Source: Micropruina sp.
GTDB lineage: Bacteria; Actinomycetota; Actinomycetes; Propionibacteriales; Propionibacteriaceae
Length of the DNA: 64,000 bases
Direction: 5' to 3'
NCBI GenBank assembly: GCA_016711105.1
Contig: JADJTO010000013.1
Coordinates: 14,063-78,062 of the forward strand
This document shows, piece by piece, positions 29,055-37,003 of the stretch (positions within the stretch are counted from its first letter, which is position 1; each line of letters begins with the position of its first letter). The position numbers were made by a program, and so were the translations under genes. Below the pieces are notes generated by a model. The model saw nothing but the letters and a program-made list of their open reading frames with translations. It did no database searches and was not told where the DNA came from.

Positions 29055-29459
29055 ATGAGCGTAGCCAAGCAGGCGAGATTGTGGCAGTGGGCGGCCGTGG
29101 CGTACGCGGTGCTGGCCGGACTGTTCCTGGCCTTCTTCCCCAGTCTGACGGTGGGCAGCGGGGACGCGGCCCGCTCGGTGGCCCTCTGGACGGTGGCCGG
29201 TCCGGCCGTCCTGCTCCCGCTCGCCCTGCCGGCGGTGATCGCGGCGATCCCCGCCGTGCTGCCCTGGCGCAAGACGCTGGTGGCCTGGATCGTGGCCGGC
29301 GTGTTCGTGGCCTTCATCGTGGGCACTCTGTTCTCGGTCGGCCTGATCTACGTGCCGGTGGCGGCCTTCGGGGTGGTCTCGGGCTACCTGCACCAGCGGG
29401 CGCCGATCGAGGATGCGCCGCCCGAGCCGGACACCTGGCACCTGCGCAACCTGGGCTGA
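29055..29459 (+). CDS. three- or four-helix membrane protein (134 aa)
   Basis: Starts at ATG 29055. Hydrophobic helices at about 12-30, 43-66, 73-95 and 92-112 (VAYAVLAGLFLAFFPSLTVG, TVAGPAVLLPLALPAVIAAI, WIVAGVFVAFIVGTLFSVGL). The tail is polar and acidic (IEDAPPEPDTWHLRNLG). No family is recognised. It is transcribed away from the DUF2252 gene and ends four bases before the next, opposite-strand stop. Probably a stand-alone inner-membrane protein. Confidence 0.5.
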   Translation: MSVAKQARLWQWAAVAYAVLAGLFLAFFPSLTVGSGDAARSVALWTVAGPAVLLPLALPAVIAAIPAVLPWRKTLVAWIVAGVFVAFIVGTLFSVGLIYVPVAAFGVVSGYLHQRAPIEDAPPEPDTWHLRNLG

Positions 29460-29463
29460 CTAT

Positions 29464-30432
29464 TCAGGCCGAGGCACCCAAGGCGGCTAGCTTGGCGGCC
29501 AGTCCAGCGCCCCCGTTGCGGTAGCGGTGCAGCGCTGCCCGCAGGCCGACCTCCCGGGCGCCGATCACGTTGGCGGGGTGGTCGTCGACAAACACCAGCT
29601 GCCCAGCGGGGAGGCCCAGCTCGTCCACGATGTGCTGGAAGTAGCTGGTTGAGGGCTTGGCGTGCCCCACCTCGTAGGAGTAGAAGACCCGATCGAAGTG
29701 CTGATCCAAGCCGAGCACCTCGCGCATGTACGTGCCGCGGTAGCTCTGTTGGTTGGTGGCCAGGCAGCACAGGAAGCCGGCTTCGCGCAGCCGTCCGACC
29801 ACGGCGAGGGCTTGAGGATCGACCTCGATGTCATGCCAGGTGTCCAGCACCTCCTGCACCGTGGCGTCTCGGCCCTCCAGCAGGGCCTCCAGTCGCGGGA
29901 CCAGGTCGGCCTTTCCGGTCAGGCAGCCCAGTTCGGCGGCGAACGCCTCGGCGATGAAGGTCGGTCCGCCGAGCCGTTCGAACGCGGTCAGCCAGTTGCG
30001 CCGAGGCATCTGCAGCACGCCGTCGGCGTCGAACAACACCGCCAGGACGGGCGTGCTCAGCTCCGGGTTCTCGCTCTCCAGGAAGTCCGTGGCAGCGGCC
30101 AGCATCCGCGCCCAATGGGCTTCGGTCAGCTCCAGCAGATCGGCGGGGACGCCGTCCGCGGTCAAGGTGAGGCCCTGGTCGGTGACGGTCAGGTTGAAGT
30201 TGGCCGGAGCCTCCCAAGCTGCCTCACCCCAGGTGAACCGGACGGTCTGGCCGTCAGCGGACTCGATCACGCCGGCGCCCCCGGTGCCGTACTGAGTCAT
30301 CGCGTTGTACTCGGTGCCGACCGTGAGGTTCGGTGCGTTGTGCCCCCAGAGGAGTTCGGGGTGGTCGGCCAGCTCGCCCCAGATGGTGGCGGGGGCGGCG
30401 TGGACGCGCTGAGTGAGCTGCAAACCGGGCAT
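29464..30432 (-). CDS. SRPBCC (START-like) domain fused to a HAD-family hydrolase
   Basis: 322 residues from ATG 30432. Residues 1-110 are an SRPBCC/START-like ligand-binding domain (TQRVHAAPATIWGELADHPE, GGAGVIESADGQTVRFTWGE). Residues 128-322 are a HAD phosphohydrolase: motif I LFDADGV with nucleophile Asp135 and Asp137, motif II CLATNQQSYR, the Lys in VGHAKPSTSYF, and motif IV LVFVDDHPANVIGAREVG. HAD members hydrolyse phosphate or haloacid groups. An SRPBCC domain in front is uncommon and could present a hydrophobic substrate. There is no frame break in the linker, so I take the fusion as real. Its ATG and the LysE ATG share the bases CATG at 30430-30433. Confidence 0.8.
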   Translation of the reverse strand: MPGLQLTQRVHAAPATIWGELADHPELLWGHNAPNLTVGTEYNAMTQYGTGGAGVIESADGQTVRFTWGEAAWEAPANFNLTVTDQGLTLTADGVPADLLELTEAHWARMLAAATDFLESENPELSTPVLAVLFDADGVLQMPRRNWLTAFERLGGPTFIAEAFAAELGCLTGKADLVPRLEALLEGRDATVQEVLDTWHDIEVDPQALAVVGRLREAGFLCCLATNQQSYRGTYMREVLGLDQHFDRVFYSYEVGHAKPSTSYFQHIVDELGLPAGQLVFVDDHPANVIGAREVGLRAALHRYRNGGAGLAAKLAALGASA

Positions 30433-31069
30433 GAGCCCTATTCTGCCGGACGTGTCCCTGATCGCCTTCTGCGTGGCCGCCCTGGCGATCATCGTGCTGC
30501 CCGGGCCGGCGGTGCTCTACATCGTCGCCCGCAGCCTTCATCAAGGACGGCTGGCCGGCGTGGTGTCGGCCACGGGCGTGGCGGTCGGGGGAATGGTGCA
30601 CGTGCTGGCGGCGGTGCTCGGAGTCTCCGCGTTGGTGATGTCGTCGGCGCTGGGGTTCGCGGTGGTGAAGTACGTGGGTGCCGGGTATCTGATCTACCTG
30701 GGCTTGCGGACGTTGCTCACCCGCGAGGCCGCTGCCGGGGTCGGTGAGGTGGCCATCCAGCCCTTGCGAACCGTGTTCTGGCAAGGGGTGATGGTGAACA
30801 TCCTGAACCCGAAGACGGCTCTGTTCTTCCTGGCCTTCCTGCCGCAGTTCGTGGATCGGTCGGGCTCGGTGCCTGCGCAGACCCTGTTTCTCGGCGTGAT
30901 CTTCCTGCTGATGGCGTGGGTCAGCGACAGCCTGTACGGGCTGCTGGCCGGCACGATCGGCGTCCGGTTACGCGGGCCCGGGGTGGCCCGCACTCAGCGG
31001 TACGTGGCCGGTGGGATCTATCTCACCCTCGGGGTGGTTGCGGCGACGATGGGTGAGGGTCACAGCTGA
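30431..31069 (+). CDS. LysE/RhtB-family amino-acid exporter
   Basis: 212 residues, six predicted membrane helices. The N-terminal signature is IAFCVAALAIIVLPGPAVLY and the internal segment is GVMVNILNPKTALFFLAFLP, both typical of LysE/RhtB exporters of amino acids or derivatives. The start is ATG 30431; GTG 30452 gives MSLIAFCV and is also plausible. With ATG 30431 the two divergent genes share the four bases CATG and have no leader in common, which favours the GTG. No regulator is nearby. Confidence 0.82.
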   Translation: MSPILPDVSLIAFCVAALAIIVLPGPAVLYIVARSLHQGRLAGVVSATGVAVGGMVHVLAAVLGVSALVMSSALGFAVVKYVGAGYLIYLGLRTLLTREAAAGVGEVAIQPLRTVFWQGVMVNILNPKTALFFLAFLPQFVDRSGSVPAQTLFLGVIFLLMAWVSDSLYGLLAGTIGVRLRGPGVARTQRYVAGGIYLTLGVVAATMGEGHS

Positions 31070-31104
31070 TCCGCGTGGCTGCCACGGTGGCGAGGGACCA
31101 GCGG

Positions 31105-31977
31105 TCAGGGAGTGTCGGTTTGAGGTTCGTCGGCCGGCCCGAAGACGGGGTCGAGGAGCTGCGCGACGAGCTGGACCTGATCGTCAAGCCGTTCCTCCGA
31201 GGTTGCTGCGAGTCCTGCTTTGCGGCGCCAGGCTGCCCACCTGGGCTGGGCGATCGCGCCATACCCGGCTAAGTGGTGGGAGACGGGTTCGACGATGACG
31301 CCGCGGTGGTTGGCGACGGCTTCGACCGAGGCGCGGAGGAGCTCTGGGTCGATGAGCTGGCTGCGGCTGAGTTGGACGATGTCGACGTAGTCGCGCCACC
31401 TGGTGCTGGTGATGCCGCGTTCGAGGATGGTGACGCCCTTCTCGGCGATGGCTGTCTCAGGGGCGTAGCCGAGGATCTCGATGTCCTCGCCCAGTACGCG
31501 TGGCACTCGCACCGCTCTGGGGGCGGGCACGATCGGGTCTCCGGTGGAGACATCCCAGACGATGGCACCCTTGGCGGTGTGGAGCCTGGCTTGGACGCGT
31601 ACCCGCAGTCCGGGGTAGTCGGCGGCCTCACGGATCTGTTGGATGTTGATGGTCTCGGCGTCGAACTCGACCCCATCGTCGGCGAGGGTGGCCGCGATGT
31701 CTCGGGTGACCTGGTCGAGGTGCGCAGGGGTCACGTTGGCGCTGATCGCCTCGGAGTCAACGTCCTTGGTGGGGCGACGGGCTCCGTAGACGGCCAGCAG
31801 GATGCCTCCCTTCAGGACGAAGTCATGGGCATGCGCGGTCTTGGTGAGGCGGTGCAGAAACGATTCCAGAAAGTGGCGGGTGAGGTACTCGGCGAAAGCG
31901 ATCGGTTCTTCGCTTGCCCGGGCGTCCTGCCTGGCCAGGCGGGCAAGCTCCCGGTACACCTGTTCGCTGCGGGTCAC
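31105..31977 (-). CDS. abiEii: AbiEii/AbiGii-type toxin (nucleotidyltransferase)
   Basis: 290 residues from GTG 31977, chosen because it overlaps the antitoxin stop as GTGA. Nucleotidyltransferase motifs are present: FVLKGGILLAVYGARR followed by TKDVDSEAIS, and later TAIAEKGVTILERGI plus TRWRDYVDIVQL with the Lys and Asp of motifs III-IV. AbiEii is the toxin of a type IV toxin-antitoxin, phage-abortive system. It acts in the cytosol by nucleotide transfer, and AbiEi counters it without direct contact. An upstream in-frame start would extend into the antitoxin. Confidence 0.85.
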   Translation of the reverse strand: MTRSEQVYRELARLARQDARASEEPIAFAEYLTRHFLESFLHRLTKTAHAHDFVLKGGILLAVYGARRPTKDVDSEAISANVTPAHLDQVTRDIAATLADDGVEFDAETINIQQIREAADYPGLRVRVQARLHTAKGAIVWDVSTGDPIVPAPRAVRVPRVLGEDIEILGYAPETAIAEKGVTILERGITSTRWRDYVDIVQLSRSQLIDPELLRASVEAVANHRGVIVEPVSHHLAGYGAIAQPRWAAWRRKAGLAATSEERLDDQVQLVAQLLDPVFGPADEPQTDTP

Positions 31978-32528
31978 GCCATCACCTGAAGGGTCTGGAG
32001 AAGGGGCTGCTTGGCTCGGGGAAGTTGAGCGGCCAGCTCGATCAGTGTGGAGGGCTTTCCGCCTCGCCGGAGCCATTCCTTCAGCGCATCGCGGCCGATC
32101 TCGTAGCCGAGGTCGCCGCGCAGCCGAAAGGCGTCGGCGATACTGCGCTCGGCGGTGTAAAGCCCGATCAGCTGGTCCGTGCCAGGGATCTCGATCTCAG
32201 TGCGGCCAAGGGTGAAGGTGTCGCGGTCGAAGTGGTGCCAGTTGATGGCGCCCGTGGTGGCCGGGGTTCGGCTCCCCCGGGGGATCGCAATGTCCAGGGT
32301 CCCCGGGATGTCATCAACCAGGTCGTGGTAGGCCAATGCTGAGGTCAGGCAGATCGTTGCGTCTGGTCGGCGCATGGCGGCTTCCAGCCAGTCCAAATCG
32401 GTAGCAGGGGCGTCGGCTGGCCGGTACAGACCTCGGGCGAACCGTTCGAGGCGTCCGGCTTGGGCAGCACGGTGCAGCCCGGCCGGGGACATACCCTTGG
32501 ACGCTGCGTCCTTCGGTCTCAAGGTCAT
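31974..32528 (-). CDS. abiEi: AbiEi-type antitoxin and autorepressor
   Basis: 184 residues from ATG 32528 (TLRPKDAASKG). The N-terminal winged helix (SPAGLHRAAQAGRLERFARG, LYRPADAP) binds DNA in AbiEi proteins. The C-terminal antitoxin domain has LTSALAYHDLVDDIP, and IPGTDQLIGLYTAERSIADAF. The family represses its own operon by cooperative binding to two inverted repeats; such a pair is at 32552-32579. Stop and toxin start overlap, so the two are co-translated. A longer in-frame start near 32795 crosses the operator and was rejected. Confidence 0.85.
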   Translation of the reverse strand: MTLRPKDAASKGMSPAGLHRAAQAGRLERFARGLYRPADAPATDLDWLEAAMRRPDATICLTSALAYHDLVDDIPGTLDIAIPRGSRTPATTGAINWHHFDRDTFTLGRTEIEIPGTDQLIGLYTAERSIADAFRLRGDLGYEIGRDALKEWLRRGGKPSTLIELAAQLPRAKQPLLQTLQVMA

Positions 32529-32551
32529 GATCCTCAACTTCTGATCGAAAA

Positions 32552-32579
32552 CGTATACTGGTAAGGTTATCTGTATACG
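32552..32579. promoter_or_regulatory. AbiEi operator: two inverted CGTATAC/GTATACG arms
   Basis: CGTATAC at 32552-32558 and GTATACG at 32573-32579 are exact inverted copies, 21 bp centre to centre (two helical turns). The site lies 23-51 bases upstream of the abiEi ATG and overlaps a plausible promoter on the minus strand (TTGTCA, 17 bases, TAACCT). This matches the known AbiEi mode of cooperative binding and negative autoregulation. Confidence 0.7.
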
Positions 32580-32689
32580 ATTGCGGTGACAATGGGCCAG
32601 CAGCTGTGCGTAGTCATGGTGCGGTGCTGTAGACGCCATGCCAAAACTGGCGGGTGACGTCGCCCACATCGCGCGGATGAACGCGCCAA

Positions 32690-32721
32690 TCGTGCTCGGC
32701 AGCGGCGGCTGCCGAGCACGA
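32690..32721. terminator. 14-bp perfect hairpin between the small ORF and abiE
   Basis: Arms 32690-32703 and 32708-32721 pair perfectly around the loop GGCG. No T-run follows on either strand. It would end the minus-strand transcript that carries the 25-residue ORF before the abiE promoter. Confidence 0.6.
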
Positions 32722-32751
32722 CTTGCATGGTTGAGCGCGTGCAGGGTTGAA

Positions 32752-32794
32752 TGAGGGTGGATTAACCAACCGCCAAGTAGGTAGTCCACCCTCA
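32752..32794. terminator. 10-bp inverted repeat directly after the small ORF
   Basis: Arms 32752-32761 and 32785-32794 (GAGGGTGGA and its complement, plus one more T-A pair) lie within three bases of the stop at 32797. This is an open 23-base loop, so it is less certain as a terminator. It may instead be a protein site. Confidence 0.35.
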
Positions 32795-32796
32795 AA

Positions 32797-32874
32797 CTAA
32801 TAGGGCTCGAGCGCGATCTTGAGGCAACGTCCGTCCCACTCGACGGTTAGACGGAACTTCCTCATTTTGCGCAT
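32797..32874 (-). CDS. possible 25-residue protein with a strong ribosome site
   Basis: The minus strand has AAGGAGGTGA eight bases before ATG 32874, then MRKMRKFRLTVEWDGRCLKI and five more residues to a TAG. The ribosome site is the best in this island. The basic N-terminus and a single beta-like middle (LTVEWDGRCLKIALE) suggest a small DNA- or protein-binding peptide. Two hairpins follow it. No family known to me; the plus-strand frame over the same bases lacks a ribosome site. Confidence 0.45.
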   Translation of the reverse strand: MRKMRKFRLTVEWDGRCLKIALEPY

Positions 32875-33216
32875 ACACATCACCTCCTTGGGTGTCCTCG
32901 GGCCCAGCCGGGTTCACCCCTCTTTGCGGGCCGCGCTTCTCGCGGCTCGCTCTATACGATCCACCTGTCAGTCGAGTCAGGCAACCTCACCGCCGTTCGT
33001 TTCCCCCTCTTTCGCGGCGGGCCAACTCCAGCTCGCTTAGCGAGCGTAGAGGCTCTCTGCTGGCAGGTTGACTCCAACGTCGCTGGCGGGTGGAGACTAC
33101 CGTTTCTTGCGGGGACAGTTACACAGAAGGCCAGAGAACCCCAGGAAGCCCTTAGGATGCCCGCAGTACTGGTGCCCCCGCTCAGCTCGTAGGGGCCTAA
33201 CACGAAGGAGAGGTCC

Positions 33217-33993
33217 TTGCCCAAGCTGGACGCCGAGGCGGTGGCTCGACTGGAGAAGGCCGTTCGAAGATCCAAGCGCAGCAGTTCGGTGCGTCTGCCA
33301 ATAGGATTCGCGAGGGCCTCGGGCGTTGAAGGGCCTCCGCTAGCCAGGATGATGCGCGGGGGACAAGGCGGAGAGAGTCGGCTAAGGGTCTACCTCCTGC
33401 TTCGCATGATGGCCACTGCGGCTCCGCACGAGCTAACAATCACCGCGACCGACGCAGCGGCCTGTCTGAATTTTCCCGACCCGGCCAGTGTGGGTGCCCG
33501 AAGAGTCAACGCCGCCCTTGCCCGCCTAGCAAGTGATGACTTCAGGCTGCTCGACATACAGTCGCCACCAGGTCGCACTCGCACGATCCGAGTTCTCAAT
33601 CCAGATGGGTCCGGAGAACCGTGGGACGACGGACGGTTAAAGGCTCCCTACATCACGCTTCCGATCGCCCTGTGGAACAAGGGCTGGCTGCTAGAGATGT
33701 CTGGCCGCGCGCTTGCCATGCTGATCGTGCTGAAGGAGCTGACCGGTGGCCGCAGTCGAGGGGCCTGGGCAGATGGGATCCGCAAGCGTCAATACGGCTT
33801 GTCAGACGACACTTGGGCGCGAGCCGGCAAGGAACTCAAGGAACTTGGCCTCCTGACCATCGATAGGCAGACCTATCAGTCGCAAGGGGAACCCAGACTG
33901 AGGAATGTGTACCGTCTGCAGCTAGATGTTCTTGATGTCCGCGGCCCCTCCCATTCGGACGATTCGACACCGGTTAGTAGTCGAAACTCGTGA
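33217..33993 (+). CDS. winged-helix protein of an accessory element, family unrecognised
   Basis: 258 residues from TTG 33217, supported by GAAGGAG at 33204-33210. Residues 47-115 look like a winged helix (ESRLRVYLLLRMMATAAPHE, ARRVNAALARLASDDFRLLD). A second helix-turn-helix-like segment lies at about 155-225 (SGRALAMLIVLKELTGGRSR, SDDTWARAGKELKELGLLTI). The two-wing layout resembles replication-initiator or control proteins of actinobacterial plasmids and integrated elements. Its GC is lower than that of its neighbours. No integrase or relaxase is present, so an element identity is only inferred. Confidence 0.5.
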   Translation: MPKLDAEAVARLEKAVRRSKRSSSVRLPIGFARASGVEGPPLARMMRGGQGGESRLRVYLLLRMMATAAPHELTITATDAAACLNFPDPASVGARRVNAALARLASDDFRLLDIQSPPGRTRTIRVLNPDGSGEPWDDGRLKAPYITLPIALWNKGWLLEMSGRALAMLIVLKELTGGRSRGAWADGIRKRQYGLSDDTWARAGKELKELGLLTIDRQTYQSQGEPRLRNVYRLQLDVLDVRGPSHSDDSTPVSSRNS

Positions 33994-34295
33994 CTACCGG
34001 GGCGCGCACCCTCGCAATCGGCTAGTGGTCGTTGGGCCCTGCATAGCTCCTCTTCAACACCGCATCGACGTTGGGGCCGATCGCGGTGCGGGTCGGACGA
34101 GGGGCGGCGATTGGAACCTGGTCGCCTTTGACCCGCGGATGTACTCCCATTACGCAGACAGACCAGTGGTGGGGTCCCGCACTCCGTTGCGCCCCCAAGT
34201 GCTTACAGACCTCGTCCACCTCTACACGGTAGGAGGTGACTGCGGACGCCGACCGACCCCTACATCTGGTAAAAGTTGGGAACAGCCCCCGCCGA
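33994..34295. other. intergenic stretch before the perfect palindrome
   Basis: I see no gene with coding character. The six-base arms GTAGTC and GACTAC flank the stop of the winged-helix gene and may form a weak hairpin. The region leads into the perfect 23-bp hairpin at 34296. Confidence 0.35.
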
Positions 34296-34345
34296 ATAAC
34301 GAGTGAGATTCACCACCGTGTTCGGTGGTGAATCTCACTCGTTAT
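34296..34345. terminator. perfect 23-bp inverted repeat with four-base loop
   Basis: Arms 34296-34318 and 34323-34345 are exact inverted copies with the loop TGTT. The thioesterase stop codon (34342-34344) lies inside the right arm, so a transcript from either side would fold here. There is no T-run. It is most simply a bidirectional terminator between the accessory island and the ilvD block, but it could also mark an element end. Confidence 0.6.
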
Positions 34346-34839
34346 CCAGCTTTCGTGCGATCAGTCCGGATCTCACTCATCCGGCGATCCATCTCGGCGC
34401 GCAACTCACGGCGATGCTGGGCAGCCCGGTGCCGACCAATCTCGATCGCGGTCTGCGGCACCCACTCGGGCACCGGCACGGAGTTCCCGTCCTCACCGAT
34501 GGCGACCATGGTGAAGTAGCAGGAGTTGGTGTGCCGAACCTCGCGAGTGTGCACGTTCTCGGTGGTCACCTTGATCCCCACCTCCATCGACGTCCGCCCG
34601 GTGTAGTTGACCGCCGCCGCGAAGGTGACCAGTTCGCCCACATGGATCGGCTGCCGGAACACCACCTGGTCGACGCTCAGCGTCACCACATACGTGCCCG
34701 CGTAGCGGCTGGCGCAGGCGTAGGCGACCTCATCGAGCTGCTTGAGGATCGCGCCGCCGTGCACGTTGCCGGAGAAGTTCGCCATTGACGGGGTCATCAA
34801 CAGCGTCATCCGGAGCCGCTGGATCGGCTCTTCGGCCAT
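34342..34839 (-). CDS. acyl-CoA thioesterase (hot-dog fold)
   Basis: 165 residues. The 4HBT hot-dog core is clear: FSGNVHGGAILKQLDEVAY with the catalytic region, VVFRQPIHVGELVTFAAAVN, and TRVRHTNSCYFTMVAI-like beta strands. It resembles YciA-type broad-range acyl-CoA thioesterases, which hydrolyse acyl-CoA in the cytosol. The start is five bases after the ilvD stop, so the two are probably co-transcribed. Its stop lies in the palindrome described above. Confidence 0.85.
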   Translation of the reverse strand: MAEEPIQRLRMTLLMTPSMANFSGNVHGGAILKQLDEVAYACASRYAGTYVVTLSVDQVVFRQPIHVGELVTFAAAVNYTGRTSMEVGIKVTTENVHTREVRHTNSCYFTMVAIGEDGNSVPVPEWVPQTAIEIGRHRAAQHRRELRAEMDRRMSEIRTDRTKAG

Positions 34840-34844
34840 GAGGA

Positions 34845-36683
34845 TCAGTCCAGGTGCCGGGCGGCACCCTGGTCGGCCGACAGTGCCAGCGAGGCGTAGA
34901 TCCGCAGCGCCAGCGACACCTCGCGGACGCGGTTGGCCGGCTTCCAGCCCTGGGCGTCCCGAGCGGCCCGCCGAGCCGCCAAGGTGGCGTCGTCAACCAG
35001 CAGGTCGATCGAGCGGTTCGGGATCGAGATCCTGATCTGGTCCCCGTCCTCGACCAGGCCGATCGTGCCGCCGGCCGCCGCCTCGGGCGAGACGTGCCCG
35101 ATCGACAACCCGGACGACCCGCCGGAGAATCGTCCGTCGGTGATCAGGGCGCACTTCGGGCCGAGCCCGACCCCCTTCAGGTACGACGTCGGGTACAGCA
35201 TCTCCTGCATCCCCGGCCCACCCTTCGGGCCCTCGTAGCGGACGATGACGACGTCCCCGGCGACGATCTTGCCGCCGAGGATCTGCTCCACGGCCTCCTC
35301 CTGGGACTCGCTCACCTTGGCGGTGCCGACGAACTCCCACTGCGACTCGGGCACCCCGGCCGTCTTCACGATCGAGCCGTTCGGCGCCAGGTTGCCCTTG
35401 AGGATCGCGAGCCCACCCTCCACGGTGTAAGGCGTAGCCACAGAGCGAATACAGCCCGCAGCGGAGTCGGTGTCCAGGGTGTCCCAACGGTTCGTGGACG
35501 AGAACGCCTCGGTCGTCCGCACGCCTCCGGGAGCGGCGTGGAACAGCTCCACCGCTTCGGGCAGGGGCGAGCCGCCGCGGATGTCCCAGTCGCGCAACCA
35601 GTCGTCCAGGGTGTCAGAGTGCACGGCCCGCACCCCACGATCGAGCAGGCCACCGCGGTCGAGTTCACCCATGATCGCGACGATGCCGCCGGCCCGGTGC
35701 ACGTCCTCCATGTAGTAGTTGGACGAGTTCGGCGCCACCTTGCACAGGCACGGCGTGACTCGCGACAGGGCGTCGATGTCGTCCTGATCGAAGTCCACGC
35801 CGGCTTCGCGGGCCGCGGCCAGCAGGTGCAGGACGGTGTTGGTGGAGCCGCCCATGGCGATGTCGACCCGCATCGCGTTGGAGAACGCGTCCTTGCTGGC
35901 GATCGAACGGGGCAGGACGGAGGCGTCCTCGTCGGTGTACCAGCGGCGGCACAGATCGACCACCAGCTTGCCGGCGTTGACGAACAGGTCTCGGCGGGCC
36001 GCGGACGTGGCGAGCGTGGAGCCGTTGCCGGGCAACGCCATGCCGAGCGCTTCGCAGAGGCAGTTCATCGAGTTGGCGGTGAACATGCCGGAGCAGGAGC
36101 CGCAGGTCGGGCAGGCGTTCTGTTCGATCGCGGCCAAGTCCTCATCGGCCACGTTCGGGTCGACGGCCTTGACCATTGCATCCACCAGGTCGAGCCGGGC
36201 ATGGACGGTGCCGCCCTGGATGAGCGCCTTGCCGGCCTCCATCGCGCCACCGGAGACGAAAACGGTGGGGATGTTCAGCCGCAGCGCCGCCAGGAGCATG
36301 CCCGGCGTGATCTTGTCGCAGTTGGAGATGCAGACCAGGGCGTCGGCGCAATGCGCCTGCACCATGTATTCGACCGAGTCGGCGATCAGTTCGCGGCTGG
36401 GCAGCGAGTAGAGCATGCCGCCGTGGCCCATCGCGATGCCGTCGTCCACGGCGATGGTGTTGAACTCGCGCCCGACCCCGCCGGCCTCGCGGATCGCGTC
36501 GGCCACGACGATGCCGTGGTTGCGCAAGTGGGTGTGGCCGGGGACGAATTGGGTGAACGAGTTCGCGATCGCGATGATCGGCTTGCCGAAGTCGGATTCT
36601 CCCATCCCGGTGGCCCGCCACAGGGCGCGGGCTCCGGCCATGTTGCGTCCGTGAGTTGTGGTGCGTGAGCGCAGAACAGGCAT
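34845..36683 (-). CDS. ilvD: dihydroxy-acid dehydratase
   Basis: 612 residues from ATG 36683 (PVLRSRTTTHGRNMAGARAL), the normal length. IlvD dehydrates dihydroxy-isovalerate and dihydroxy-methylvalerate in valine and isoleucine synthesis. The iron-sulfur cysteines are in VCISNCDKITPGM and NACPTCGSCSGMFTANSMNC. Substrate motifs GREFNTIAVDDGIAMGHGGM and VRYEGPKGGPGMQEM are present. A longer in-frame start at 36899 adds an unrelated segment. The gene is intact and shows the standard domain order. Confidence 0.95.
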   Translation of the reverse strand: MPVLRSRTTTHGRNMAGARALWRATGMGESDFGKPIIAIANSFTQFVPGHTHLRNHGIVVADAIREAGGVGREFNTIAVDDGIAMGHGGMLYSLPSRELIADSVEYMVQAHCADALVCISNCDKITPGMLLAALRLNIPTVFVSGGAMEAGKALIQGGTVHARLDLVDAMVKAVDPNVADEDLAAIEQNACPTCGSCSGMFTANSMNCLCEALGMALPGNGSTLATSAARRDLFVNAGKLVVDLCRRWYTDEDASVLPRSIASKDAFSNAMRVDIAMGGSTNTVLHLLAAAREAGVDFDQDDIDALSRVTPCLCKVAPNSSNYYMEDVHRAGGIVAIMGELDRGGLLDRGVRAVHSDTLDDWLRDWDIRGGSPLPEAVELFHAAPGGVRTTEAFSSTNRWDTLDTDSAAGCIRSVATPYTVEGGLAILKGNLAPNGSIVKTAGVPESQWEFVGTAKVSESQEEAVEQILGGKIVAGDVVIVRYEGPKGGPGMQEMLYPTSYLKGVGLGPKCALITDGRFSGGSSGLSIGHVSPEAAAGGTIGLVEDGDQIRISIPNRSIDLLVDDATLAARRAARDAQGWKPANRVREVSLALRIYASLALSADQGAARHLD

Positions 36684-36746
36684 AAGGACAAGGCTACCTC
36701 CGGCGTGCCGCGAGCCGGTGCCGTACCGTTGACAGCAGGAGGAACG

Positions 36747-36935
36747 ATGGCGGGACGAACCGCGACCCCGAAGTGCCCGATCCGGGAGGGCGACCCCTGC
36801 ACCTTGTGCGTCCCCGGGGCTACCGGGCCACAGGATTGTGGGCTGGTCTACCTGGTCCGCAACGACCCCGACCTGGCCGAGTTGATGGCTGAGCAGCACC
36901 GCAAGGCCGTCGCCGCGCGACGCAAGGCCGGCTGA
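36747..36935 (+). CDS. small cysteine-rich protein, DUF6767-like
   Basis: 62 residues from ATG 36747, with AGGAGG at 36737-36742. Four cysteines are spaced C-x7-C-x2-C-x9-C (CPIREGDPCTLC, GPQDC), the pattern of a small metal-binding knuckle. The following stretch is GLVYLVRNDPDLAELMAEQH, a helical tail. The whole matches DUF6767, a small actinobacterial family without known role. It diverges from ilvD. Confidence 0.7.
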   Translation: MAGRTATPKCPIREGDPCTLCVPGATGPQDCGLVYLVRNDPDLAELMAEQHRKAVAARRKAG

Positions 36936-37003
36936 TAGACCTTCAGCTGAGGCGTCCTGGCAGGGCCTCCCAGCCCGGCACCGTGGGCGTCTATCGTCTG
37001 GGC

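Noticed and set aside
34854..36668. Long plus-strand open frame opposite ilvD
   Set aside because: ilvD is unambiguous on the minus strand; the plus frame has no family features.
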